Part shown: positions 50,457 to 59,351 of the stretch, piece by piece
Layout of the letters: each line of letters opens with the position of its first letter
How positions within the stretch are numbered: the first letter of the stretch is position 1
DNA from: Pseudomonadota bacterium
Lineage (GTDB): Bacteria > Pseudomonadota > Gammaproteobacteria > Burkholderiales > Burkholderiaceae_C
DNA: 64,000 nt
NCBI GenBank assembly: GCA_963205115.1
Contig: CAUJHV010000050.1
Span: forward strand, 21,076 to 85,075
Direction: 5' to 3'
The notes under the pieces: model-generated
Told to the model about the DNA's origin: nothing
Databases searched by the model: none
The model's input: only the letters and a program-made list of their open reading frames with translations
Position numbers and translations under genes: made by a program

Positions 50457-51884
50457 TCAGGGGGTGACAGCACCGCGGATCATCTGCACGAAATGCTCGC
50501 CGTAGGGCGGCAGCATGCCCCATTCCAGGCGCGGGTCGTGGCTGCCGTGGCGGTAGACGCTGCGGGCATGGCTGAACTCCAGGAAGCCCTCATGGCCGTG
50601 GTAATGGCCCATGCCGGAGGCGCCGACTCCGCCGAAGGGGGCATCGTGCAGCGCGGGGTGCATGGTCACGTCGTTGATCGAGACCCCTCCCGAGAGCGTG
50701 TGGTCCAGCACCCAGCGTTGTTCCTCGGCGTCCTCGCCGAAGTAATACAGGGCCAGCGGCCGCTCGCCAGCGTTGACCTGGGCCACCGCGTCGGCCAGCG
50801 ATGCGTAGCCGCGCAGCACGAGCGCCGGCCCGAAGATCTCGTGCACCGCGATCTCGGCGTCGGCCGGCGGGTCGATCACCAGGCGCAGCGGCATGCGGCG
50901 CTCGGAGGCACCGTCGGCACTGGGCCAGTCGCCGGCCATCACCACACGGGAACCCCGCGCGCCGGCATCGGCCACATAGGACTCGACGCGGGCAAAGTGG
51001 CGCTCGTTGACCACCGGCGTCAGGTCGGCATTGCCGGCAATCTGCGGATACTGGCGGGCATAGGAGGCCTGCAGGCCCTGCACCAGCGCCTCCAGCTTGG
51101 CCGCCGGCACCCAGACCGTGTCCGGTGCCACGCAGAGCTGGCCGGAATTCAGCGCCTTGCCCACTGCGATGCGCTCGGCGGCGTTGGCGATGTCGGCGCT
51201 CTCGCCGATCAGGACCGGCGACTTGCCGCCCAGCTCCAGCGTGACCGGGACCAGGTTGGCAGCGGCCGCCTGCATCACCTGCCGGCCCACGGCGGTGGAG
51301 CCAGTGAACACCAGGTGGTTCCAGGGCTGGCGGGTGAACTCGGCCGCCACCTCCGGGCCGCCGGTGACCACGGTCAGTTCCTCGGGCGCGAAGAACTCGG
51401 CCACCGCCCGCGCCAGCACGTCGGCGGTGCGCGGCGCCACCTCGGAGGGCTTGAGCACGGCGCGGTTGCCCGCGGCGAACACGCTGGCCAGCGGTGACAG
51501 CAGCGTGAACAGCGGCGCGTTCCAGGTGCCGATGATGCCCACGACGCCCTTGGGCTGGTAGCGGACCCAGGCGGTGGCACCGAAGTTGTCGAACGGCGCC
51601 ACGCTCGGGCGAGGCTGGTCGGGCAGCCACTCGGCGAACTTGTCGCGCGCGTGCTTGAGCGAGCCGAGTGAGCCGAGCACGTCGTTCATCATCGAGAACA
51701 GCGCCGGGCGGCCGCTGAAGTCTGCGCCCATGGCCTCGCAGAGCGCATCGTTGTGCTTGACCAGCAGGTCGATGACCCGCTGCAGGCGGTCACGTCTTGT
51801 CTCGGCCGAGACCGGGCCTTCGGCACGGAAGGCGGCCTGCTGGGCATCCAGCAAAGTTCGAATCGATGGAACAGACAAAGTCAT
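50457..51884 (-). CDS. Aldehyde dehydrogenase, coniferyl-aldehyde dehydrogenase-like
   Basis: A 475-residue aldehyde dehydrogenase with the catalytic Glu in TLELGGKSPVLIG and catalytic Cys in NSGQLCVAPDTVWV. It belongs to the short class 3/CalB-like group. Ltp2-type aldolases acting on C24 steroids release a steroid aldehyde that must be oxidised before the second round of side-chain removal; this enzyme is the only candidate in the window for that step. A box with a TAGCCT hexamer lies about 100-150 bp upstream. Confidence 0.8.
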   Translation of the reverse strand: MTLSVPSIRTLLDAQQAAFRAEGPVSAETRRDRLQRVIDLLVKHNDALCEAMGADFSGRPALFSMMNDVLGSLGSLKHARDKFAEWLPDQPRPSVAPFDNFGATAWVRYQPKGVVGIIGTWNAPLFTLLSPLASVFAAGNRAVLKPSEVAPRTADVLARAVAEFFAPEELTVVTGGPEVAAEFTRQPWNHLVFTGSTAVGRQVMQAAAANLVPVTLELGGKSPVLIGESADIANAAERIAVGKALNSGQLCVAPDTVWVPAAKLEALVQGLQASYARQYPQIAGNADLTPVVNERHFARVESYVADAGARGSRVVMAGDWPSADGASERRMPLRLVIDPPADAEIAVHEIFGPALVLRGYASLADAVAQVNAGERPLALYYFGEDAEEQRWVLDHTLSGGVSINDVTMHPALHDAPFGGVGASGMGHYHGHEGFLEFSHARSVYRHGSHDPRLEWGMLPPYGEHFVQMIRGAVTP

Positions 51885-52011
51885 CGGGTGTCTCCGGAGT
51901 GCACGAAGCGCGACGCCCCACGAGACGCCTCTTTCGGCGCCTCGTGGGGCATCGACCAGGATGAGCATGTTGACAGCGTTGTTCAAGGCTACTGCCGCGA
52001 CCCGAAACAGG

Positions 52012-52031
52012 CGTCGTCCAAAGAGACGATG
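52012..52031. promoter_or_regulatory. Steroid-regulon box between the aldehyde dehydrogenase and an SDR
   Basis: CGTCGTCC-AAAG-AGACGATG. Toward the aldehyde dehydrogenase (minus) TAGCCT (51991-51986) lies exactly 23 bp after GGACG, identical in hexamer and spacing to the fadH promoter. Toward the plus strand GAACAT is at the same distance. Confidence 0.62.
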
Positions 52032-52064
52032 GCACCGACATATCACGCACAGAACATGGCAACC

Positions 52065-52919
52065 ATGCCACCTTCCACACCACAAACATCCCGGGTTGTT
52101 CTGGTCACCGGCGCCAGCCGCGGCATCGGCGCCGCCACGGCGCTCGCCTTCGGCCGCGCCGGCTGGCGTGTGGCCATCACCGCACGCACCCAGGCCGAGG
52201 GCCAGGCGCTGGACCATCAGCTGCGTCGCCCGGACGGGCGCCTGCTGGCGGGCAGCCTGGCCGCCACCGCCGAGGCCCTGCGCGCGGCCGGTGCCGAGGT
52301 CTTCGCCCACCCGATGGACCTGATGGACCTGGCCTCGCTGGACGCCGCCGCCGACGCGGTGCTGGCGCACTTCGGCCGCGTCGACCTGCTGATCAACAAC
52401 GCCGTCTACCAGGATCGCGAGACCAACGCGATGCTCGCGGCGCTGGACGATGCCGCGCTGGCGCGCACCCTGCACGGCAACGTGGTGGCGCCCTTCCACC
52501 TCACGCGCCGCCTGCTGCCGACCCTGCTGGCCCAGGGCGGCGCCCAGGTGATCAACGTCTGCTCGGGCGCCGGGCAGAACGACCCGCCCGTCAGCGCCGA
52601 GCAGGGCGGCTGGGGCTTTGCCTACGGCGCCTCCAAAGCCGCGCTGGCACGGCTGTCCGGCATGATCAACCGGGAGCATGGCCCGCAGGGCCTGCGCGCC
52701 TTCAGCGTCAACCCCGGCCTGGTCAGCACCGAGGCGGTCACCGCCACCCTGGGCGATGACGGCGTGCTGGCACGGCGTTACGGCGCCATGCCCCCCGAAG
52801 CGATTGCCGCGGCACTGGTCTGGCTGGCCACCGACCCGGCAGCCGCCGCGCTCGCAGGTCAGCCCCGCCTGATCGATCTGCAGCCGCTGGTGCGCGAGCG
52901 GCGGCTCTGGTCAGTCTGA
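52065..52919 (+). CDS. Short-chain dehydrogenase/reductase
   Basis: About 284 residues: TGASRGIG cofactor motif near the N-terminus, NNAVY in the central strand, catalytic Tyr/Lys in YGASK. The start is uncertain. ATGs at 52029, 52056 and 52065 share the frame, but the first is inside the regulon box and the second overlaps the predicted -10 hexamer, so 52065 is preferred, implying a leaderless or nearly leaderless mRNA. No ribosome site is visible. Substrate unknown, probably a hydroxysteroid. Confidence 0.72.
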   Translation: MPPSTPQTSRVVLVTGASRGIGAATALAFGRAGWRVAITARTQAEGQALDHQLRRPDGRLLAGSLAATAEALRAAGAEVFAHPMDLMDLASLDAAADAVLAHFGRVDLLINNAVYQDRETNAMLAALDDAALARTLHGNVVAPFHLTRRLLPTLLAQGGAQVINVCSGAGQNDPPVSAEQGGWGFAYGASKAALARLSGMINREHGPQGLRAFSVNPGLVSTEAVTATLGDDGVLARRYGAMPPEAIAAALVWLATDPAAAALAGQPRLIDLQPLVRERRLWSV

Positions 52920-53021
52920 GGCGAAGACAAGGGCGAAACGCCTCCCCGAGAAACCCTTGCCGGCGAACGCCCGTTGATGCGGATCAAGGCAATCCCGAGG
53001 GCCTGTGCAGCTGCCCTGCCC

Positions 53022-53041
53022 CATCGTCCGAACAGGGTAGG
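53022..53041. promoter_or_regulatory. Steroid-regulon box, upstream of the Rieske oxygenase
   Basis: CATCGTCC-GAAC-AGGGTAGG: left arm perfect, right arm degenerate. AACAAT (53062-53067) lies 23 bp after the position of the GGACG arm and 35 bp before the ATG. Confidence 0.58.
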
Positions 53042-53101
53042 CGCGGCCCGGCGCGGATCCGAACAATCCTTTCACTCCCCTTCCCGCCTCCCGGAGACAC
53101 C

Positions 53102-54208
53102 ATGGCGACCACCAAAGACTATCGACTCGGCGACTTCACCTTCCCCCGCGGCTGGTTCATGATCGCCGAGTCCTGCGAGCTCGACACGCACAAGCCCCTG
53201 GCGGTGCGTTTCTTCGGCAAGGACTTCGCGCTCTACCGCGGCCGGGCCACCGGCAAGGTCGTGCTGCTGGACGCCTACTGCCCGCACATGAAGACCCATC
53301 TGGCGGCGCCCAACACCACCAGCTACGTGATCCTGGACGGCATGGGCACCAACGTCGAGGGCGACGGCATTCGCTGCCCCTACCACGCCTGGCGCTTCGG
53401 CCCCGATGGCAAGTGCGACGACATCCCTTACCACCAGGGCCCGATTCCGGCCGCTGCCTGCGTGAAGAGCTGGAGCGTGGTCGAGAGCCTGGGCGCAGTG
53501 TGGGTGTGGCACGACCCCGAGGGCGGCGAGCCCGAGTGGGATCACCCCAGCATCCCGCAGTGGAACGACCCGGCCTGGGTGCACCCGAAGTGGGATCACC
53601 TGGGCGTGCTGAACCAGCACCCGCAGGAGGTGGTGGACAACATCTGCGACTACGGCCACCTCAGCCCCATCCATGGCTCCACCGTCGCCCGCTTCGAGAA
53701 CGAGTTCAAGGGCCACCAGGCCATCCAGCGCCAGTGCGGCGGCCACCGCACCCTGGTCAGCGCCGACGGCGTGAGCGCCGACCTGCACACCATCACCACC
53801 TACCACGGCCCGGCCTGCCTGATGTCGGAGCTGACCGGCATGTACGAAGGCGTGATGCTGATCACCCACACGCCGATCGACGACGGCAGCGTCAAGGTCT
53901 GGCACGCCCTGGTCGTGAAGTCCCCCAGCGGCGCCCAGGTGGCGACCAAGACCGACGCGATCGAGGCGGCCCACTTCCAGCAAATGGCGCTGACTGCCTT
54001 CGTGCAGGACATGGATGTCTGGAACCACAAGGCGCCCTGCCTGAACGGACTGTTCATCCCCAGCGATGGCGCCTTCATGAAGGCGCGCATCTGGTACAAG
54101 CAGTTCTACAACCCGCGCGCCAACAAGAGCGAGTACCAGGAGCAGTGCGAAGGCGTCTACGTGCCCCGCGGCATCCCGGCCTACACCCAGGACCCGAAAG
54201 CTGCTTGA
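53102..54208 (+). CDS. Rieske non-heme iron oxygenase, KshA-like (3-ketosteroid 9-alpha-hydroxylase type)
   Basis: 368 residues. The Rieske cluster ligands are C60-x-H62 and C92-x2-H95. The catalytic iron site reads N180, D183, H186 and H191 in DNICDYGHLSPIHG, the arrangement seen in KshA. KshA hydroxylates C9 of 3-ketosteroids, which with delta1-dehydrogenation opens ring B. No reductase partner (KshB) lies nearby, so electrons must come from a protein encoded elsewhere. GGAGA precedes the ATG. Related Rieske enzymes with other steroid positions (e.g. sterol C7 desaturase) are an alternative. Confidence 0.82.
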   Translation: MATTKDYRLGDFTFPRGWFMIAESCELDTHKPLAVRFFGKDFALYRGRATGKVVLLDAYCPHMKTHLAAPNTTSYVILDGMGTNVEGDGIRCPYHAWRFGPDGKCDDIPYHQGPIPAAACVKSWSVVESLGAVWVWHDPEGGEPEWDHPSIPQWNDPAWVHPKWDHLGVLNQHPQEVVDNICDYGHLSPIHGSTVARFENEFKGHQAIQRQCGGHRTLVSADGVSADLHTITTYHGPACLMSELTGMYEGVMLITHTPIDDGSVKVWHALVVKSPSGAQVATKTDAIEAAHFQQMALTAFVQDMDVWNHKAPCLNGLFIPSDGAFMKARIWYKQFYNPRANKSEYQEQCEGVYVPRGIPAYTQDPKAA

Positions 54209-54276
54209 CGCGCAGAGGGTGGATCACCCCACCCTTGCCGCCGAGAGTGCAGCCCGCTGTTGCAGCCCGACCAGCC

Positions 54277-54308
54277 AAAGGCCCGTCTCCGACGGGCCTT
54301 TGGCTTTT
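54277..54308 (+). terminator. Rho-independent terminator after the Rieske oxygenase
   Basis: An 11-bp stem AAAGGCCCGTC/GACGGGCCTTT with a 3-nt loop, followed by GGCTTTT, 69 bp after the oxygenase stop. The inverted arms also give A-rich flanks on the other side, so it may serve the convergent EthD-like gene too. Confidence 0.82.
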
Positions 54309-54347
54309 CCCGTTGCCCCGGCTCCGGGTTGGCCTGGTCGGTCTCGT

Positions 54348-55064
54348 TCAAGGCCGGCTGTGCGTCACCCTCGTGAGCAGGAAGACCGAGCCCGCTCCAT
54401 CCAGCGCCTGCGCCAGCGGCGCGGGCAGGCCAGCACGGAGGTCGTCGCGCCCGCCGAAGGCCTGATGCACCGCCGGCACCGAATCGAACCACCACTCGAC
54501 GATGGCATCGTACTCGTAGCCGGGCGGCGGGGTATCCACCACCTCGTTGAGGACGATGCGCTGCGCGGCGTCGAACGGACCGGCAGAACCGGCCGCCGCG
54601 ATGGCCTGCAGCAGGGACTCTGCCGACAGGCCGGGCCGCCGGCGCAGGAAGCCGTGCAGCACCACGGCGCTGCGGGGCGCGTCGCGCAGCACCTGCTCGC
54701 GGCAAACCAGGGTGAAGTTGCGCACGTAGCGGTCGAAGACGCGCGGTTCGTCGGGCCGCATCACTGCCAGCGTCTCGGGATCGCTCCAGATCATGGTGGC
54801 GGCGTCGCGGTCGCGCAGCACCAGCAGGTTGACGCCGTCGTAGTCCGCACTGGAACCGGGCAACGGCACATCGAGCAGGCGCGAGCACTGCGCCACGCTG
54901 AGCACCCGCTCGCCGACGTTGCGGCACTGCCGCCCCAGAGCGGAGTGCTCGCGCCAAGCCTGCGGAAAGTCCTGGGGCGCCAGCGCCGGGTTGCGGCGGG
55001 CGAGGTAGATCATCTTCCAGACGAGGGCGTCAGGGGTCTTGGCGTTGAAATCTGGCGCGTGCAT
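54348..55064 (-). CDS. EthD-domain-like protein
   Basis: 238 residues starting with the EthD-type pattern MIYLARRNPALAPQDFPQAWREHSALG after a short lead, followed by a second ferredoxin-like half. EthD-type dimeric alpha+beta-barrel proteins often accompany oxygenases, but few have known activity. ATG 55064 has GAGG 7 bp upstream. It is the last gene of the minus-strand group SDR-MFS-MFS-EthD, 31 bp after the second MFS gene. Confidence 0.65.
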   Translation of the reverse strand: MHAPDFNAKTPDALVWKMIYLARRNPALAPQDFPQAWREHSALGRQCRNVGERVLSVAQCSRLLDVPLPGSSADYDGVNLLVLRDRDAATMIWSDPETLAVMRPDEPRVFDRYVRNFTLVCREQVLRDAPRSAVVLHGFLRRRPGLSAESLLQAIAAAGSAGPFDAAQRIVLNEVVDTPPPGYEYDAIVEWWFDSVPAVHQAFGGRDDLRAGLPAPLAQALDGAGSVFLLTRVTHSRP

Positions 55065-55095
55065 CGGCGATCCTCGCAATTTGGGAGTGGCAGGT

Positions 55096-56391
55096 TCAGC
55101 GCGGCAGGGCGGCCGGGTGCAGCGCGCGGTGCGCCGCCGGGTAGGTCGCACGCACGCGGGCAAAGGCGAACAGGCCCGGCAGCAGCATGCCGACCATGCA
55201 GGCCAGGGCGATGCGCAGGCCGTCACCCGGCAGGCGGGCCTCCAGCACATCGCTGAGTCCGCCGGTGAGGATGGGGCCGAGGCCGCTGGCCAGCACGGCA
55301 CCGGCGAGCATCAGAATCGCGCTGGCGGTGGCGCGCCGCTGGGGCGGCACGATCAGGCTGAGCGCTGCATAGGCGGGCGCAGCCCACCAGGTGATGAAGA
55401 AGGCAAAGGCCGTCACCAGCGCCACGGCCGGCGCGATGGCGCCCACCGGCAGAGCCAGGTAGGCCAATGCGCAGGGCAGTGCGATGCCAACGCCCAGCAT
55501 CGGCACGCCGATCTGCCAGCGCAGGTCTCGCCGGGTGAGGTGGTCGGTCAGGGCGCCCGCGGCCAGTCCGCCCAGCACTGAGGCCAGCGCCGCGGTGCCC
55601 GACACCCAGCCCGCCCCCTGCAGCGACAGGCCATGCCGGCGCACCAGCAAGGCGGTGTTCCAGGTGCCAAAGGCATAGCCGGCCAGCAGCGCGCAGGCGG
55701 CCGCGACGATCAACCAGCGCGTCACCGGCTCGCGCCAGATGGCGCCCACGGCGCCGCCCTGCAGCTCCGCAGCAGCCAGTGCGGCGGGTGCGGTGGGCAC
55801 AGCAGCGCGGGCCGGCTCGGTCACGCCGAAACGCAGCAGCGCAGACAGGCCCAGCGTGCTGGAGCCCACCAGCACCACGGTGGCGCGCCAGCCGTAGCGC
55901 TGGGCCAACCAGGCGCCTACCACCATGGCCAGCAGCGCGCCGATGCTGCCGCCGGTGCCGAACACGCTCATCGCGCGCGAGCGCTGCTCGGGCGGGTAGA
56001 GATCGGCCAGCATAGACATCGATGCCGGTGCGGCACCGGCGTCGCTGATCGCCCCGCCGGCACGCGAGGCCATCAGGGTCCAGAAACCGCTGGCCGCTCC
56101 GCCCAGTGCTGCGAGCAGGCCGCCCAGACCGCGGCACCAGGCCACCAGGTTACGCCGCCCGCCACGGTCCGCCCGGCGGCCCAGCGGCACACCGATCAAC
56201 GCGAAGGTGAGCGCATAACCCAGGCCGGTGACCAGGCCGATCTGCAGGTCCGAAAGGCCGAACTCGGCCTTCACCGGTTGGATCAACACAGCGATGATCT
56301 GCCGGTCCATGAAGGCCAGTGCCGACAGAGCCGTCAGCAGCACGAGCACCTGGCGACGCTGCAAGGCAGCGGAGCGGGCCACCGGGTTCAC
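55096..56391 (-). CDS. MFS transporter, Spinster-like (second of tandem pair)
   Basis: A 431-residue MFS protein with about twelve hydrophobic segments. The N-terminal MDRQIIAVLIQPVKAEFGLSD and RADRGGRRN loops are typical of the Spinster-like group. It starts at a GTG whose GTGA overlaps the stop of the preceding MFS gene, so the pair is translationally coupled. Both MFS genes are close paralogues. Substrate probably a steroid or its degradation product, by context. Confidence 0.8.
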   Translation of the reverse strand: MNPVARSAALQRRQVLVLLTALSALAFMDRQIIAVLIQPVKAEFGLSDLQIGLVTGLGYALTFALIGVPLGRRADRGGRRNLVAWCRGLGGLLAALGGAASGFWTLMASRAGGAISDAGAAPASMSMLADLYPPEQRSRAMSVFGTGGSIGALLAMVVGAWLAQRYGWRATVVLVGSSTLGLSALLRFGVTEPARAAVPTAPAALAAAELQGGAVGAIWREPVTRWLIVAAACALLAGYAFGTWNTALLVRRHGLSLQGAGWVSGTAALASVLGGLAAGALTDHLTRRDLRWQIGVPMLGVGIALPCALAYLALPVGAIAPAVALVTAFAFFITWWAAPAYAALSLIVPPQRRATASAILMLAGAVLASGLGPILTGGLSDVLEARLPGDGLRIALACMVGMLLPGLFAFARVRATYPAAHRALHPAALPR

Positions 56392-57698
56392 TCGCCGGTC
56401 GGCCGCTCTCGCCCGTAAGCGCCCAGCGCCGACAGGAAGGCCAGCATGCCCAGAAAGTAACAGCCTACGGTGCTGGTCGCCAGAGCCCAGCGGAGTGCCT
56501 CGTTGCCCAGCGAAGGTGCCAGCCAGTCGCTGACCATGCCGACCAGCAGCGGACCGAAGCCGGCGCCCAGCATGGTCATGCCCAAGTTGAAGATCGCCAT
56601 CGCGGTGGTGCGGCGGTGTGGCGCGATCAGCTCGGCCAGCACGGTATACACCGGAGCCGTCCACCACACCGCGGTGACGCCGAACAGCATGTAGAAGCCG
56701 ATCGCCCGCGGCACCTCGAAGCCGCCGATCAGCCAGGCATCGCCGGCAGGCATCATGTAGAAGGCCAGGCCGGTGGGCAGCGTCAGCAGGCAGCCCAGGG
56801 CGGGCACACCGACACGCCAGCGTGGATCGCGGCGCGACAGCAGGTCGCAGAGCCAGCCGCTGGCCAGCGCGCCCAGTGCCGCCATAACCCCCCCAAGCAA
56901 CCCCATCACCGCACCGGCGCCCTGCAGGCTCATGCCGTGCGAGCGCACCAGGAAGGCCGGTGTCCAGATGCCGATGCCATAGCCGGCAAAACCCATCAGG
57001 AAGCCGGCCATCATGATGCGCACGAAGGCCTTGGAAGCCCACAGGTCGCGCAGCAGGGTGCCCAACGGCTCGGTCAGCGCACCCTTGGCGTCGACAGACT
57101 CCCAGCGACCGCGCTGCGGCTCCACCCCGGCATAGCGCAGCAACAACGCCAGCGCCACACCCGGCAAACCCATCCAGATGAAGGCCGCGCGCCAGCCGTG
57201 GTGGTGCGCGATCCAGCCCCCCAGCGTCAGGCCAAACAGGATGCCCAGCTGAGGCGCCAGCCAGTAGACACCCATGGCCCGGCCACGGCGGGCGGGCGGA
57301 TAGTGGTCGGCCACCATCGACAGCGACGGCGCGGTCCCCCCGGCCTCCCCCACCGCCACGCCCACACGCGCAAGCGCCAGCGTCCAGTAGCTGCCGGCCA
57401 GGCCGCACAGCGCGGTCATCGCGCTCCAGGCGGCGCAGCACCAGGCCACCATGTTGCGGCGGTTGGCCCGGTCGGCATAGCGGCTGAACGGCACTGCCAA
57501 GGCGCTGTAGAACAGTGCGAAGGTCAAGCCCGAGAGCAGCCCCATCGCGGTGTCCGAGACCTGGAACTCCCGCTTGATCGGCTCCATCAGGATGCCCATG
57601 ATCTGCCGGTCGATGAAGCTCATCATGTAGACGAGCAGCAGCAGGACCAGGGTCGCGTGGCTTCGCCAGCCGTGGGCGGAAGTCGGTTCTGAGGTCAT
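56388..57698 (-). CDS. MFS transporter, Spinster-like (first of tandem pair)
   Basis: A 436-residue MFS protein, about twelve membrane segments, with FIDRQIMGILMEPIKREFQVSD and the loop 2 motif RYADRANRRN. ATG at 57698; the frame upstream (to 57806) has no conserved content. It follows the SDR gene by 85 bp. Two adjacent paralogues coupled by overlap may form a heteromeric or functionally paired transporter, which would be unusual for MFS proteins. Confidence 0.8.
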   Translation of the reverse strand: MTSEPTSAHGWRSHATLVLLLLVYMMSFIDRQIMGILMEPIKREFQVSDTAMGLLSGLTFALFYSALAVPFSRYADRANRRNMVAWCCAAWSAMTALCGLAGSYWTLALARVGVAVGEAGGTAPSLSMVADHYPPARRGRAMGVYWLAPQLGILFGLTLGGWIAHHHGWRAAFIWMGLPGVALALLLRYAGVEPQRGRWESVDAKGALTEPLGTLLRDLWASKAFVRIMMAGFLMGFAGYGIGIWTPAFLVRSHGMSLQGAGAVMGLLGGVMAALGALASGWLCDLLSRRDPRWRVGVPALGCLLTLPTGLAFYMMPAGDAWLIGGFEVPRAIGFYMLFGVTAVWWTAPVYTVLAELIAPHRRTTAMAIFNLGMTMLGAGFGPLLVGMVSDWLAPSLGNEALRWALATSTVGCYFLGMLAFLSALGAYGRERPTGE

Positions 57699-57783
57699 GG
57701 GTGTGGTCTTTCTGGCGCGGGCGAAGGCTCGGGGCGCGGCCTGCCGCAGCCGATCGGCGAGAGCGGAGGGAGCGGGGACTGGC

Positions 57784-58527
57784 TCAGGCGACCAGCGCCC
57801 CGCCATTGACCGGCAGCAGTTGTCCGTTGATCCACTCGGCCTGGGGCGAGGCCAGGAAGGTCACGGCAGCGCCCACGTCCTGCGGCGAGCCGGCGCGCGG
57901 CACCGAGGCGCTCTTGCGGGCCACCTTGTCGGAACCCTCCCAGTTGTTCATCGTGCCCAGCGACAGCGCGTTGGCCGTCACGCCATGGCGGCCGACCTCA
58001 CCGGAGAGGTTGCGGATGAAGCCCAGCGCCGCCGCCTTGGCCGCACCGTAGGCGCACAGGCCCATGCCGGTGGCGGTGCGTGCGGCATCGGAGTTGATCG
58101 CGACGATGCGGCCCCAGCGGCGCTCGATCATCTTCGGCAGCACCGCCTGGCAGGCGTGCATCAGACCGTGCAGGTTGAGCTGCAGCCAGGCATCCCACTC
58201 GCTCTGCGGCGACTCCAGGAAGGGCGTGTAGCCCCATCCCTGGGCGGGAATGCCGGCGTTGTGCACAAAGATGTCGAGGCGGCCCTGCTCGGCCTCGATG
58301 CGCTCGACCATCGCGAAGATCGCCGCCCGGTCGGTCATGTCGGCCTGATGGCCCCATGCGCTCAGGCCCTGTTCACGCAACGCGGCTGAGCCGGCCTCGG
58401 CCCGCTCGGCATGGAAGTCGTTGACGATCACCGTCGCACCCTGGGTCGCCAGGGCCTGGGCGATGCCGAAGCCCATGCCGCGCCCGGCGCCACTGACCAG
58501 GGCCACCTTGCCGTCGAGTTTGAACAT
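57784..58527 (-). CDS. Short-chain dehydrogenase/reductase
   Basis: A 247-residue classical SDR: SGAGRGMG cofactor motif, HNAGIP, Tyr/Lys in YGAAK. The ATG at 58527 has GGAG 8 bp upstream; an ATG eight codons earlier is possible. It heads the group with the two MFS genes and EthD. A weak regulon-box-like sequence lies 57-76 bp upstream. Specific hydroxysteroid position unknown. Confidence 0.78.
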   Translation of the reverse strand: MFKLDGKVALVSGAGRGMGFGIAQALATQGATVIVNDFHAERAEAGSAALREQGLSAWGHQADMTDRAAIFAMVERIEAEQGRLDIFVHNAGIPAQGWGYTPFLESPQSEWDAWLQLNLHGLMHACQAVLPKMIERRWGRIVAINSDAARTATGMGLCAYGAAKAAALGFIRNLSGEVGRHGVTANALSLGTMNNWEGSDKVARKSASVPRAGSPQDVGAAVTFLASPQAEWINGQLLPVNGGALVA

Positions 58528-58583
58528 GCCACTGTCTCCGGGTGTCTTCATGGGCACAGCTTGCCCGGCATCGCCCGCTTCGG

Positions 58584-58603
58584 CATACCGCAAACGGACG
58601 GGG
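58584..58603. promoter_or_regulatory. Weak regulon-box-like sequence upstream of the SDR
   Basis: On the minus strand CCCCGTCC-GTTT-GCGGTATG; only the CGTCC arm is good. CAAGCT (58563-58558) is at the 23-bp distance but is a poor -10. Listed because of its position, with low confidence. Confidence 0.3.
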
Positions 58604-58650
58604 CACGGGCCCGGCAGCGGCGGTTGCCGCTTGACTCGGCAGACCGTTGC

Positions 58651-59127
58651 TCAGTCGTGGTCGCCGTCCGCCGGGTGCAGCAGGGTCTGGATGCGAGCGG
58701 CCAGTTCAAGCACTTCGAGCGCCGTCCTAGCATTGGCACGCACGAAGCGCTCGCCGGAGCCGCGTCGCACGATGAGCCGCTTGTGCTCGTCACGCTCGAG
58801 CCAGCCCTTCTCGATCAGCTGGGCCACCTTGCGCCGCACCGTCTCGCGCGGAATGCCGGTGGCCTCGCTGATCGACAGCACATTGCAAGGCTGCAGTACC
58901 CGGCCGCGCCGCGCTACGTCGTCGAGGAGCTTCTCGGGCACCTCGGCCCCGCCCTTGCGGAAGAACTGCGAGACGTTATGCAGCGAGATCTCGCCGAGCA
59001 CGAGGATCTGCACCATGTCGCCGTCGAACTCGCGGTAGAGCTTGCGCATCATCGGCACCGTGAAGGCGGAAATCAGGTGCGAGATCTGGTAGGCATGCCG
59101 CTCCATCGCGGCGGGGGAAGGCTTCAC
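58651..59127 (-). CDS. Winged-helix transcriptional regulator
   Basis: A 158-residue protein. The C-terminal half has a helix-turn-helix SISEATGIPRETVRRKVAQLIEKGWLERD followed by a wing with basic residues (KRLIVRRGSG), resembling MarR/GntR-like winged helices. The N-terminal half is helical with no recognised ligand domain. The start is GTG 59127 or ATG 59106. It precedes the SDR-MFS group by about 120 bp and is divergent from the AMACR-like gene; it may regulate either. Family not firmly identified. Confidence 0.68.
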   Translation of the reverse strand: MKPSPAAMERHAYQISHLISAFTVPMMRKLYREFDGDMVQILVLGEISLHNVSQFFRKGGAEVPEKLLDDVARRGRVLQPCNVLSISEATGIPRETVRRKVAQLIEKGWLERDEHKRLIVRRGSGERFVRANARTALEVLELAARIQTLLHPADGDHD

Positions 59128-59351
59128 GAGGACTCTCTCGTACGGGCGGTGTGGGGTGGAAGGTCACCGGCTTGCGGCGTCGCGTCACCAGCCGGGTGCC
59201 CGGATTGGGTTCTGCGGGAGCGTGCTGCGCAGCGATCGCCCTAGCATGGCGCCTCGCGCGCCCGCCCGCCATGGGGACTGGCCCTCGGCCGTGGCCCCGA
59301 TGGCACCCGCTGGCAGCGTGCCTCCAACCAAGCGTCTGAACCCACTCCGCC

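Noticed and set aside
52029..52031. ATG at 52029 as start of the SDR
   Set aside because: It is part of the regulon box and upstream of the predicted -10 element, so it is unlikely to be transcribed as a start codon.
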